Positions 18,327 to 25,760 of a DNA stretch of 64,000 bases are shown here, piece after piece. Source of the DNA: Actinophytocola glycyrrhizae (lineage in GTDB: Bacteria > Actinomycetota > Actinomycetes > Mycobacteriales > Pseudonocardiaceae); contig NZ_JBHSIS010000010.1 of the NCBI RefSeq assembly GCF_042653545.1, positions 62,001 to 126,000 on the forward strand, read 5' to 3'. The translations under genes and the position numbers were made by a program. Positions within the stretch are counted from its first letter, which is position 1. The number at the start of each line of letters is the position of its first letter. The notes beneath the pieces were generated by a model. That model ran no database searches, was not told the DNA's origin, and saw nothing but the letters and a program-made list of their open reading frames with translations.

Positions 18327-19057
18327 ACGTCAGGTTCACGGCGGCCACCGCGCGCCGCATCCTCACGCAACTGCGGCATGACCACCGCACCGTCGCGATG
18401 CTGATCCTGGTTCCCTCGCTCCTGTTGATCCTCCTTCGCTACGTGTTCAACACGGAGATGGCGTTCGACGCGGCCGCACCCGCACTGCTCGCCGTCTTCC
18501 CCTTCGCGATCATGTTCATCGTCACCTCGGTCACCACGCTGCGGGAGCGCACGAGCGCGACGCTCGAACGCCTGATGACGATGCCGATCGGCAAGTTCGA
18601 CCTGCTGCTCGGCTATGCCATCGCGTTCGGGCTGGTCGCGATGCTCCAGGTCGGCGTCGCGACCGTGATCTCCTTGACCTGGCTGGGTATGGAGATCAAC
18701 GGTTCGGTGTTGCTGCTCCTGCTGATCGCCACGCTCGACGCGCTGCTCGGGACCGCACTCGGGTTGTTCGTGAGCGCGTTCGCCCGCACCGAGTTCCAGG
18801 CGGTGCAGTTCATGCCGTTGATCGTGATGCCCCAGATCCTCCTCTGCGGGTTGTTCGCGCCGCGCGACACGATGACGCCGGTGCTCGAATGGTTGTCGAA
18901 CGTGATGCCCCTATCGTATGCCGTCGAGGCGCTCGAATCAGTCACACGTTCGAATGAACTCGACGGGACATTCGTCCGCGATCTGGTGATCGTTGCCGGT
19001 AGCGGCGTTCTGGCGCTCGTGCTCGGCGCGGCCACGCTGCGCCGCCGGACCCCGTGA
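18323..19057 (+). CDS. ABC-2 type transporter permease
   Basis: This 244-residue membrane protein has six hydrophobic segments. The ABC-2 motif between TM2 and TM3 is visible (RERTSATLERLMTMPIGKFD), and a late FMPLIVMPQILLCGLF segment is typical of the DrrB/NodJ group. The ATG overlaps the ATPase stop as ATGA, so the two subunits are coupled. The transported compound cannot be inferred from the neighbours. Confidence 0.9.
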   Translation: MNVRFTAATARRILTQLRHDHRTVAMLILVPSLLLILLRYVFNTEMAFDAAAPALLAVFPFAIMFIVTSVTTLRERTSATLERLMTMPIGKFDLLLGYAIAFGLVAMLQVGVATVISLTWLGMEINGSVLLLLLIATLDALLGTALGLFVSAFARTEFQAVQFMPLIVMPQILLCGLFAPRDTMTPVLEWLSNVMPLSYAVEALESVTRSNELDGTFVRDLVIVAGSGVLALVLGAATLRRRTP

Positions 19058-19101
19058 GCGACTGAGAGCGGTCACAGTTACCCGGAAGTAGAGTTTCCGG
19101 T

Positions 19102-19479
19102 ATGTCTGATGTCGAGCGGCTCGGTCGCGGTTCCTACCTGCTGGTCACCACGTTCCGGAAGGACGGGACACCGGTGCCCACCCCGGTGTGGGTCGGCAGG
19201 GAGGGGGACGAGCTGCTCGTCTGGACGCAGACCACGGCGGGCAAGGTGAAGCGGGTACGGAACAACCCGACGGTGGAGCTCGCCGCCTGCGACCTGCGGG
19301 GCAAGCCGCGCGGGGAGACCGTCAAGGGCACCGCGCGGATCCTCGACGCCGAAGGCACCGAGCGGGGACGACGGGTGCTGAGGAAGAAGTACGGCATCGC
19401 GGGACGCGCGGTCATCGGGGCGAGCAAGGTCTTCCGCGGGCGCGACGGGACCGTGTGCCTCGCGATCACGCTCGACTGA
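19102..19479 (+). CDS. PPOX-class F420- or FMN-dependent protein
   Basis: This 125-residue protein has the split-barrel fold of the pyridoxamine-5'-phosphate-oxidase superfamily (YLLVTTFRKDGTPVPTPVWV at the start, TAGKVKRVRNNPTVELAACD in the middle), as in the actinobacterial F420-binding Rv1155/Rv2074 group. Cofactor choice cannot be settled by eye. Its 3' end overlaps the convergent hisA gene by 14 bases, so both coding ends share sequence. Confidence 0.82.
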   Translation: MSDVERLGRGSYLLVTTFRKDGTPVPTPVWVGREGDELLVWTQTTAGKVKRVRNNPTVELAACDLRGKPRGETVKGTARILDAEGTERGRRVLRKKYGIAGRAVIGASKVFRGRDGTVCLAITLD

Positions 19480-20197
19480 CGGCCGCCAGCGCCTCCGCCA
19501 TCGTGAAAGCACCCGTGTACAGCGCCTTCCCGACGATCGCGCCCTCGACCGGCAGCGCGGCCAGGGCCTTGAGGTCGGCGATGCTCGACACGCCACCCGA
19601 CGCCACGACCGGGGCCTTCGCCCGGTCGCAGACCTCGGCCAGGAGCGCGGTGTTCGGGCCCTGCAGCATGCCGTCACGGCCCACGTCGGTGACCACGTAG
19701 CGGGCGCAGCCGTCGGCTTCGAGGCGCGCCAGCACGGTCCACAGGTCGCCACCGTCCTCGGTCCAGCCCTTCGTCTTCACCCGCCAGACACCCTGGTCGT
19801 CGGCGCGGACGTCCAGACCGACCGCGATCTTCTCGCCGTGCCTGGCGATGACCTCCGCGCACCACGCCGGGTCGGTGACGGCCGCCGTGCCGAGGTTCAC
19901 CCGCGCGCAGCCGGTGTCCAGTGCGGCGGCGAGGGAGGCGTCGTCCCGGATACCGCCGGTCAGCTCCACCCGCGCGGTCAGCCGCGACACGATGTCGGCC
20001 AGTCGTGCGCGGTTGTCACCGGTGCCGAACGCCGCGTCCAGGTCCACGAGGTGGATCCACTCCGCGCCTGCGTCCTGCCACGCCTTCGCCGCGTCGAGCG
20101 GGTCACCGTAGGCGGTCTCGGTGCCGGAGCGGCCCTGGACCAGGCGCACGGCCTTGCCGTCGCGGACATCGACTGCGGGGAAGAGCGTGAACGTCAC
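19466..20197 (-). CDS. priA: Bifunctional ProFAR isomerase / phosphoribosylanthranilate isomerase (PriA)
   Basis: This 243-residue TIM barrel is the HisA homologue. FPAVDVRDGKAVRLVQG carries the N-terminal catalytic Asp, and YVVTDVGRDGMLQGPN the second Asp in the actinobacterial PriA form. No trpF is seen in the trp cluster of this window, and actinobacteria commonly use PriA for both the histidine and tryptophan reactions. GTG 20197 gives the family start. It is downstream of hisH with a 14-base gap. Confidence 0.93.
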   Translation of the reverse strand: MTFTLFPAVDVRDGKAVRLVQGRSGTETAYGDPLDAAKAWQDAGAEWIHLVDLDAAFGTGDNRARLADIVSRLTARVELTGGIRDDASLAAALDTGCARVNLGTAAVTDPAWCAEVIARHGEKIAVGLDVRADDQGVWRVKTKGWTEDGGDLWTVLARLEADGCARYVVTDVGRDGMLQGPNTALLAEVCDRAKAPVVASGGVSSIADLKALAALPVEGAIVGKALYTGAFTMAEALAAVSRA

Positions 20198-20211
20198 GCC
20201 AGGAAGACTAG

Positions 20212-20841
20212 CTAAAGGTTCTTCAGCCAGTTGGTCAGCAGGTGCGCGCCGGCATCGCCGGACTTCTCCGGGTGGAACTGCGTCGCCGACAGCGGGCCGT
20301 TCTCCGCCGCCGCCACGAAGTCGCCGCCGTGGGTCGCCCACGTCACCTTCGGACCTGGCATCGGCGGCTGCTCGGTCAGCTCCCAGTTCCGCACCGCGTA
20401 CGAATGGACGAAGTAGAAGCGGGTGTCGGCGTCGAGGCCGTCGAACAGCACCGAGTCGGCGGGCGCGCGGACGGTGTTCCAGCCCATGTGCGGCACGATG
20501 TCCGCCTCCAGCCGATCGACGGTGCCCGGCCACTCGCCGCAGCCCCGGGTCTGCACGCCGTGCTCGATGCCCTGCTCGAACAGGATCTGCATGCCGACGC
20601 ACACGCCGAGCACCGGCCGGCCGCCCGCGAGGCGCTGCCCGATGATGCGCTCGCCCGCGACCGCGCGCAGCCCTTCCATGCAGGCCGCGAACGCACCGAC
20701 ACCGGGCACGACGAGCCCGTCGCACTCCAGCGCGGCATGGCGGTCGCTCGTCACCTCGACGTCCGCCCCGACCCGGCGCAACGCGCGCTCGGCCGACCTC
20801 AGGTTGCCTGATCCGTAGTCCAGTACGACGACTCGTGCCAC
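20212..20841 (-). CDS. hisH: Imidazole glycerol phosphate synthase glutaminase subunit
   Basis: HisH (209 residues) supplies ammonia to HisF. It has the class I glutamine amidotransferase triad: Cys about 81 in GVCVGMQILFE, and His and Glu in QFHPEKSG near the C-terminus. VVLDYGSGNLRSAERAL is the typical start, from a GTG. It is co-directional with hisA. Its partner hisF is 3.3 kb downstream, beyond the PPOX and ABC genes. Confidence 0.95.
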   Translation of the reverse strand: MARVVVLDYGSGNLRSAERALRRVGADVEVTSDRHAALECDGLVVPGVGAFAACMEGLRAVAGERIIGQRLAGGRPVLGVCVGMQILFEQGIEHGVQTRGCGEWPGTVDRLEADIVPHMGWNTVRAPADSVLFDGLDADTRFYFVHSYAVRNWELTEQPPMPGPKVTWATHGGDFVAAAENGPLSATQFHPEKSGDAGAHLLTNWLKNL

Positions 20842-20850
20842 GTCTCCAGG

Positions 20851-21501
20851 TTACGGGGTGCGCTCGCTGACCACGTTGGACATTTCCCCGAAGCGGTAGG
20901 CCCGCACCCGATAGGTGTCGGCGCTCTCGCCGAGGAGACCGACGCGGTTGACGTTCGCGTCGACGACGAACGCGACCTCGAAGGTGCCGCCGACCTCGCG
21001 TTCGACGAGGTGGCCCGTCTCGTCGGCGGCATTGTCGGTCCAGGTCAGACGCAGTGCGTCGGGGCCGACGGACTCGACGACGAGGTTCGCGGGGGCGCCG
21101 CCCCGCTTCGGCGCGGCGCGCTCGTCCGGCACCGTCCGAGGCACCAGCCAGTCCTCGCCCTCGACGCGGTCCGTGGCCGGCACCACGGTCGCGACATCGG
21201 ACGTGGGTCCCTCCACCGGGCGAACGCGGTAGTAGAACGTGGTCGCCGGCATCAGGTCCGGGTGTTCGAAGCGGGTCTGGGCCCTGGGCACGAAGCCGAG
21301 GATCGTGTACCGACCGTCCGGCTCGGTGGCGAACTCGACGGCGACGTCACCCCCGTGCCCCTTCCACGTGAGGGTGACGTCGTCGCCGGTGAGCGACGCG
21401 GACAACCGGAGGCCCGTGTCGTTCGCGTCGGCGGACGAGCAGGCCGACGCGAGCACCGCGAGGCAGATCGCCGCTCTACCTGCGCCAGAAGCGAATGCCA
21501 C
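20851..21501 (-). CDS. Putative lipoprotein with fibronectin type III-like repeats
   Basis: This 216-residue protein has a short lipoprotein signal (AICLAVLASAC, lipid Cys about residue 19). Two beta-sandwich segments follow, each with the FN3 pattern (LTWKGHGGDVAVEF ... TTFYYRVRPVEG, and LRLTWTDNAADETGHLVERE ... DTYRVRAYRFG). It is likely anchored outside the membrane in carbohydrate or protein binding. GTG 21501 overlaps the end of the upstream secreted-protein gene by 26 bases, so the two are probably co-transcribed and share the dre site. No enzymatic motif is visible. Confidence 0.7.
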   Translation of the reverse strand: MAFASGAGRAAICLAVLASACSSADANDTGLRLSASLTGDDVTLTWKGHGGDVAVEFATEPDGRYTILGFVPRAQTRFEHPDLMPATTFYYRVRPVEGPTSDVATVVPATDRVEGEDWLVPRTVPDERAAPKRGGAPANLVVESVGPDALRLTWTDNAADETGHLVEREVGGTFEVAFVVDANVNRVGLLGESADTYRVRAYRFGEMSNVVSERTP

Positions 21502-22072
21502 TCCACACCACCGAGATGGGCCCCGCGCCGCTGTTGGTGCGGTAGGCGCCGAACTTGTCGTAGAAGCCGCCGGTGCCGCTCGACACCGTGTGCTTGAGCG
21601 AGCCGTTGACATAGGTCCGATGTGTGCCGCCGACATCGTGGACGGTGTTGACACGCACGGTGGTGCCGACGGTCGCGCCGGTGGCGAGCGTTGTGCCGCC
21701 GTGGACGGCGTAGAGGCGACCGCCGCGCTCCACCGCGAGCATGAAGTACGCGCCGCTGCCGGTCTCGTGGAACGTCTGCTTGAGGCTGATCCTGGTGCCG
21801 GTCTGGCTCGCGATCCGGAAGTAGCCCTCGAACTGCCGCGAGCCACCCGTGTAAGTGGCGTAGCGGCGTTCGGCGCGCTGGTCTCCGCTCGCGGTTGAGC
21901 AGGTCAGCGTGAAGGTGAGGTTGTCGACGTCGCCGCAGCCGCGCTCCTGCACCGAGAAGCCGGGCGAGTGGGAGGTCCACCCGCCCGGCTCGACCTCGGC
22001 GGCCGCCGCCGGCGTCGTGGCGAGCGTGACCACGGCCGCGGTCACGGCGCTCGCGAGCAGGTGACGCTTCAT
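21476..22072 (-). CDS. Secreted beta-sandwich protein, polysaccharide-lyase/ConA-like
   Basis: This 198-residue protein has a clear Sec signal (RHLLASAVTAAVVTLATTPAAAA, cleavage near residue 26) and two Cys that could pair. The mature part is rich in Thr, Ser and aromatics; the end KFGAYRTNSG ... VVWSGIRFWR resembles the last strands of jelly-roll polysaccharide lyases and ConA-like lectin domains, but I cannot place it in a named family. A DasR-type dre operator lies about 70 bases upstream, suggesting induction by N-acetylglucosamine and a role with chitin or cell-wall polymers (inference). ATG 22072 is used; the frame is open ten codons more upstream. Confidence 0.72.
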   Translation of the reverse strand: MKRHLLASAVTAAVVTLATTPAAAAEVEPGGWTSHSPGFSVQERGCGDVDNLTFTLTCSTASGDQRAERRYATYTGGSRQFEGYFRIASQTGTRISLKQTFHETGSGAYFMLAVERGGRLYAVHGGTTLATGATVGTTVRVNTVHDVGGTHRTYVNGSLKHTVSSGTGGFYDKFGAYRTNSGAGPISVVWSGIRFWRR

Positions 22073-22142
22073 GGCGTACCCCCGATCAGGAAGGCAGGTC
22101 AACCAACCGTTTGCACTCGGCCACGCTACGGGAGATTCGCTT

Positions 22143-22158
22143 TCTGGTCTAGACCACG
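22143..22158. promoter_or_regulatory. DasR-responsive element (dre)
   Basis: TCTGGTCTAGACCACG contains the perfect palindrome TGGTCTAGACCA (22145-22156), the core of the Streptomyces dre consensus A(G/C)TGGTCTAGACCA(G/C)T. It lies 71-86 bases upstream of the minus-strand secreted-protein gene and beyond the 3' end of the transketolase operon. DasR is the GlcNAc-responsive GntR repressor of chitin and aminosugar genes. Confidence 0.7.
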
Positions 22159-22177
22159 TTAGCCGCAGGTCACCGAT

Positions 22178-23053
22178 TCATCGGAGGAATTCGCGAACGG
22201 TCCTCGCGATTCCCGGCACGTCGAGACCGTGGACGACGTCGTGGTCCTCGGCCGTGCCGTACGCGCGGACCTCCCGGTCGCGGCGGACGCCGATCGCGCG
22301 CAACCGGTGCGCGACGTCGTCGAACGCGATCGCGACCTCGTGCGCGGACGTCCCCGCGAGGTACGGCTCGACGAGCACGACGTCGGTGTGGCCCGCGGCA
22401 CGCAGGCCGCGGTGGTCGAACGGGCGGATGGTCGAGGCGTACAGGACGGTGACGTCCTGGCCTTCCGTCGCGGCGAGCACGTTGTCGAGCGTCGGGCCGA
22501 CGGCGACCACGGTGCCGCGACTCCCCTCCCGCACCAGCGTGAACCGGCCGGTCGCCGGGTGTGCGGTCGCGTTCTGCCTGGTCGAAAGCCGCAGGTAGAC
22601 ACGCCCCTCACCGGCCAGCGCACCAGGCAGGAGCGCGGCGACCTCCTCCGGGTGTCCGGGGACGTGCACGGTCCAGCCCGGCAGCGTGTCGAGCAGCGCG
22701 ACGTCGCCGGGCGCCTGGTGGGTGCGGCCCCACACCGGGTCGTCGTAGGAGGCGCCGATGCTGACGAGGACGGCGCCGACGTCCTGGTGGCCGAGGTCGA
22801 GCTTGATCTGCTCGAACGGGCGCTCGACGAGGAACGGCGTGTAGCTGTGCACGACCGGGCGCAGGCCGGTGAGCGCCAGTCCCCCCGCGACGCCGACCAT
22901 GGCCTGCTCGCGGATGCCGACGTTGAGCACACGGTGCGGGTGCCGGGCGCGAGCGGGCGTGAACGCGTCGCGGGAGATGTCGGCCGTGACGACGGCGATC
23001 CTCGGGTCGTGGTCGAGGGCGGTGGTCACGGTGTCCACAAAGGTCTCGCGCAT
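22178..23053 (-). CDS. Transketolase-like protein, C-terminal (pyrimidine-binding) subunit
   Basis: This 291-residue protein corresponds to the central and C-terminal parts of transketolase/DXS. The catalytic-dyad region VLNVGIREQAMVGVAGGLAL and EQIKLDLGHQDVGAVL are family hallmarks, and the C-terminal domain has VTVLYASTIRPFD. It begins three bases after the stop of the N-terminal subunit, forming a split transketolase as known from archaea and many actinobacterial sugar loci. The donor and acceptor sugars are unknown. Its transcription probably starts at the SoxR-type promoter upstream of the partner gene. Confidence 0.88.
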   Translation of the reverse strand: MRETFVDTVTTALDHDPRIAVVTADISRDAFTPARARHPHRVLNVGIREQAMVGVAGGLALTGLRPVVHSYTPFLVERPFEQIKLDLGHQDVGAVLVSIGASYDDPVWGRTHQAPGDVALLDTLPGWTVHVPGHPEEVAALLPGALAGEGRVYLRLSTRQNATAHPATGRFTLVREGSRGTVVAVGPTLDNVLAATEGQDVTVLYASTIRPFDHRGLRAAGHTDVVLVEPYLAGTSAHEVAIAFDDVAHRLRAIGVRRDREVRAYGTAEDHDVVHGLDVPGIARTVREFLR

Positions 23054-23056
23054 TGC

Positions 23057-23728
23057 TCATGCCTCCCTGATCGTCGCCACGACGGCGTTCGGGCCGTCGT
23101 GCCGCGCGGTGAGCGCGGTGTACAGCGCGTCGTGGTCGCGGCCGTCCACTGTGGTCGCGTGCCAGCCCTCGACCGCGAACCGCCGCGCGATGCCACCGGG
23201 CCAGCCATGGCTCGCGGAACCGTTGTCGACGGCGATGGCGGTGAGGTTGGCGACGTCCAGGCGGCCCGCGAGCGCGATGGCCTCGTGGTTGCTCCCCTCG
23301 TCCAACTCGCCGTCGCCGACGAGGACGAACACTCTCGGCGCGGTCCGGTTCTGCGCACGCAGGCCGAGCGCGGTACCGACGCCGAGGCCGAGCCCGTGGC
23401 CGAGCGAGCCGCTGCCGATCTCGGCGCCGGGCACCAGCACGCGGTCGGGGTGCTGGCCGAGCGGGGAGTCGAAGGTGGTCCAGCCGTCGAGGACGGCCGG
23501 GTCGAGGAAGCCCTTGGCGGCGAGGACGGCGTAGAACGCCATCGGGCCGTGCCCCTTGGAGAGGAGGAAGCGGTCGCGGTCGGGGTGGTCCACGGTGTCC
23601 GGGGAGATGTTCAGCACCCGGTCGTAGAGCACCCAGAGTATGTCCAAAGTGGACGCAGCGGCCCATTCGTGCTTCTCGTCGCCGGTCATCCGCCGGAACA
23701 GGGTGGCGAGGTCGAGTGTGGTCGTCAT
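23057..23728 (-). CDS. Transketolase-like protein, N-terminal (TPP-binding) subunit
   Basis: This subunit (223 residues) holds the thiamine diphosphate domain: SKGHGPMAFYAVLAAKG, GSLGHGLGLGVGTALG and the Mg-TPP motif GDGELDEGSNHEAIALA ... VDNG. It is somewhat shorter than other split N-terminal subunits (about 270 residues). I chose ATG 23728 because the predicted SoxR-type promoter puts the transcript start at or beside it (leaderless) and MTTTLDLATLF aligns with the family; ATG 23740 lies inside the promoter. It is divergent from soxR. A redox-stress role, such as rerouting pentose phosphates towards NADPH supply, is inference. Confidence 0.88.
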   Translation of the reverse strand: MTTTLDLATLFRRMTGDEKHEWAAASTLDILWVLYDRVLNISPDTVDHPDRDRFLLSKGHGPMAFYAVLAAKGFLDPAVLDGWTTFDSPLGQHPDRVLVPGAEIGSGSLGHGLGLGVGTALGLRAQNRTAPRVFVLVGDGELDEGSNHEAIALAGRLDVANLTAIAVDNGSASHGWPGGIARRFAVEGWHATTVDGRDHDALYTALTARHDGPNAVVATIREA

Positions 23729-23735
23729 GCCACCG

Positions 23736-23766
23736 AGCATGCGACCTCGAGTGCGCTGGAAGTCAA
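23736..23766 (-). promoter_or_regulatory. SoxR-type promoter for the split transketolase operon
   Basis: Read on the minus strand, TTGACT (-35, 23766-23761) and CATGCT (-10, 23741-23736) are 19 bases apart, the stretched spacing used by MerR/SoxR activators. Between and overlapping them is an imperfect palindrome ACCTCGAGTGCGCTGGAAGT (plus strand, 23744-23763), close to the SoxR half-sites CCTCAAG/CTTGAGG. The predicted transcript starts at or next to the ATG at 23728. Confidence 0.6.
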
Positions 23767-23807
23767 GGACTTCGGCTTAGGTGGAGGTCCCCGGTAGTGT
23801 GAATCTT

Positions 23808-24269
23808 GTGCCGAAACTGCCCGACCACCTGACGATCGGCGAGGTCTCGCGGCGTAGTGGTGTGCCGCACACCGCGCTGCGGTTCTACGAGGAGCGGGGG
23901 CTCATCTCGTCCGAGCGCACGGCAGGCAACCAGCGAAAATATCCGCGGGCGGTGCTGCGCCGGCTGGCGTTCATCCGGACCGCGCAGCGGGTGGGGCTGA
24001 GCCTGGAGGAGATCCGCGACGCGCTCGGCACGCTGCCGGAGGGACGCACGCCGACGAAGGCGGACTGGTCGCGGCTGTCGCACGTGTGGCGGGGTGAACT
24101 GGACGCGCGGATCGACGCGATGCAGCGGCTGCGGGACCGGTTGACGGCCTGCATCGGGTGCGGGTGCCTGTCGTTGAAGTCCTGCCACCTCATCAACAAG
24201 GACGACCTGCTGGCGGACTACGGGCCGGGCGCGCCGCGGCTCAAGGCGGCCAGCGAAGGCGGGATCTGA
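23808..24269 (+). CDS. soxR: Redox-sensitive transcriptional activator SoxR
   Basis: This 153-residue MerR-family regulator has an N-terminal winged HTH (LTIGEVSRRSGVPHTALRFY), a dimerisation helix, and the [2Fe-2S] cluster motif C-X2-C-X-C-X5-C at Cys115, 118, 120 and 126. All four Cys are present, so redox sensing should be intact. GTG 23808 gives the usual start MPKLPDHLTIGEV. A TAGTGT -10-like element ends eight bases before the start, so this mRNA too may be leaderless. In actinomycetes SoxR usually responds to redox-cycling compounds and controls a small local regulon. Confidence 0.95.
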   Translation: MPKLPDHLTIGEVSRRSGVPHTALRFYEERGLISSERTAGNQRKYPRAVLRRLAFIRTAQRVGLSLEEIRDALGTLPEGRTPTKADWSRLSHVWRGELDARIDAMQRLRDRLTACIGCGCLSLKSCHLINKDDLLADYGPGAPRLKAASEGGI

Positions 24270-24303
24270 GGCCGGGCGCCCCCAGCCGTGGGGGCCGACG
24301 GTT

Positions 24304-24723
24304 TCAGGCGGTGCGGTCCGGGCCGGTGGACGACTCGCGCCACTCGCGGACCACCTCGTCCACGTCCAGTGGACCCAGGCGCAGTGGCGGGCCGACCGGG
24401 GGTTGGCGGTGGACGTCCATGATGCGCCTGTTGAGGTCGGCCACGATGTCCCGGACCTCTTGTTCCCTGCGGATCCTTGCCAGGCGGGCCGGGAGTGCGG
24501 CCACCTCCTTCGGCAGCGCCAGCGACGGTGGCAGCAGCACCGACGTGTCGTGGTTCTCCTCGCGCAGTTTCTGCGCCACCCACTCGAGTGCGCCGCCCTG
24601 GCGTTTCGGGAGGGGTTTGCCCGCGCCGGGGAGGTTGTCCATCTCGCCGCGTTCCTGCGCCATGCGGATCTGGTGTTCGACCCAGTTCTCGGCCGACATG
24701 CCGCGGGGTTTCCTGTCGGTCAT
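24304..24723 (-). CDS. DUF1992 (DnaJC28-type) domain protein
   Basis: This 139-residue soluble protein carries the DUF1992 signature MSAENWVEHQIRMAQERGEM and DNLPGAGKPLPKRQG near the N-terminus, followed by a charged helical region. The molecular function of the family is not established. ATG 24723 is the family start. It is divergent from a TetR gene, with only 30 bases between start codons, so the two promoters must overlap and the TetR probably controls both. Confidence 0.85.
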   Translation of the reverse strand: MTDRKPRGMSAENWVEHQIRMAQERGEMDNLPGAGKPLPKRQGGALEWVAQKLREENHDTSVLLPPSLALPKEVAALPARLARIRREQEVRDIVADLNRRIMDVHRQPPVGPPLRLGPLDVDEVVREWRESSTGPDRTA

Positions 24724-24729
24724 GTTTTC

Positions 24730-24747
24730 ATAGTACAGCGGTACGAT
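24730..24747. promoter_or_regulatory. Candidate TetR operator in a 30-bp divergent gap
   Basis: The arms ATAGTAC (24730-24736) and GTACGAT (24741-24747) form a near-perfect inverted repeat (6 of 7) around AGCG. On the minus strand TACTAT (24735-24730) could be the -10 of the DUF1992 gene, with a transcript start almost at its ATG. No other feature fits in the gap. Confidence 0.45.
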
Positions 24748-24753
24748 GATCGA

Positions 24754-25311
24754 GTGCCGAAACGTGTCGACCACGAGGTCCGCAAACGGGAGATGGCAGC
24801 CGCGCTCGTGCGGTGTGCGCGGGTGCGGGGACTGCACCAGTGCGGTTTTCGCGAGGTGGCCGCCGAGGCCGGGGTGTCGGTGAACCTCGTGCAGTACTAC
24901 TTCCCCACCAAGGCGGACCTGCTGCTCGGTGGACTGGTGCATGTGCGGGCGTTGATCACCGCGCGGTTCGCCGGGCTGCCATCCGAACCCCGGGCGCGGG
25001 TGCGGGCACTGCTCGAGTCGGTGCTGCCGACCGACGAGGCCGGCACCGACCTGTACCGCGTGCACGCGGCCTACGCGGCACTCGCGTTCACCGATCCGGT
25101 GCTCGCCGCGCAGCCGCAGGCGGCCGGACCGGACGAGTTGCAGCCGATGCTCGCCGGGTTGCTCGCGGAGCTCGCGGTCCCCGAGCCGGCACGTACCGCC
25201 ACGGCGCTGCTCGCGCTGTGCACCGGGCTCAGCGCGTACCTGACCTCGGGGTTCCTGACCGCCGACGACGCCGTGCGGACCTTGCGAGCCGAGCTGGCCC
25301 GGGTGCTCTAG
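24754..25311 (+). CDS. TetR family transcriptional regulator
   Basis: This 185-residue regulator starts at GTG 24754. Its HTH (MAAALVRCARVRGLHQCGFR, then EVAAEAGVSVNLVQYYF) is TetR type, followed by a PFAM TetR_C-like helical domain with an aliphatic pocket. It is divergent from the DUF1992 gene across a small palindrome that may be its operator. The TAG stop (25309-25311) forms the first bases of intergenic repeat copy D, as at four other sites in the window. Confidence 0.88.
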   Translation: MPKRVDHEVRKREMAAALVRCARVRGLHQCGFREVAAEAGVSVNLVQYYFPTKADLLLGGLVHVRALITARFAGLPSEPRARVRALLESVLPTDEAGTDLYRVHAAYAALAFTDPVLAAQPQAAGPDELQPMLAGLLAELAVPEPARTATALLALCTGLSAYLTSGFLTADDAVRTLRAELARVL

Positions 25312-25585
25312 ATGATTGATTCCGTGAAGTCGGTGTGAGTGGGCGGTCGGTCGTCGTGTGCTGGTCGCGTCGGTATCGGTCGGGTGTGCTGGCTGCGGTT
25401 GGTGCCGTGAAAGGCGCGCTGACGGCGTGGTAATGCCCTGAAAGGCGCGTTCAGGGCGCTGGGCGCCCTGAACGGCCCATTGACGGCACTCGTTGTGCCG
25501 TGAACACGCCTTCCACGGCATCGGCCCAGATGACGGGTCCGTACGCCAAGCCACTTCACATGACCTTGGCGGAATCAGTCCGTCA
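25309..25585. repeat. Intergenic repeat copy D with terminal inverted motif
   Basis: The left end reads TAGATGATTGATTCCGTGAA and the right end, read inwards on the minus strand, TGACGGACTGATTCCGCCAA. Both align with the ends of copies A, B and C. The element fills exactly the space between the stops of two convergent genes (25309-25311 and 25583-25585). Inside are hairpins such as GCGTTCAGGGCG ... CGCCCTGAACG. No conserved protein is encoded. Confidence 0.8.
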
Positions 25586-25741
25586 GGAGGACATCCAGAC
25601 GATCGCGCCGCCGACGGCCAGTACCGCGCACACGCCGAGGAGCATCGCGAGGACCTTCGCGGTCTTGTACGTCGAGTAGACGCCGCCGACGAGGAACCCG
25701 GCTACCGCGAGCAGGCCGATGACGATGACTTCCTTGGACAT
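25583..25741 (-). CDS. Small membrane protein (52 residues), unknown function
   Basis: The frame encodes about 52 residues with two hydrophobic helices, VIVIGLLAVAGFLVGGVY and VLAMLLGVCAVLAVGGAIV, joined by a short basic turn (STYKTAK). Starts with ATG 25741 (MSKEV). It lies 19 bases upstream of the hisB stop region, on the same strand but after hisB, and could be the tail of the hisDCB transcript. Its TGA stop is part of the right end of repeat D. I do not recognise the family. Confidence 0.65.
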   Translation of the reverse strand: MSKEVIVIGLLAVAGFLVGGVYSTYKTAKVLAMLLGVCAVLAVGGAIVWMSS

Positions 25742-25760
25742 GTCGCGGAAGCGTAGTTCG

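Noticed and set aside
22178..23728. Interpretation of the transketolase pair as a DXS (isoprenoid) enzyme broken by a frameshift
   Set aside because: The two parts have their own start and stop with a three-base gap and clean domain borders, as in known split transketolases. A frameshift would not give a proper start codon and spacing.
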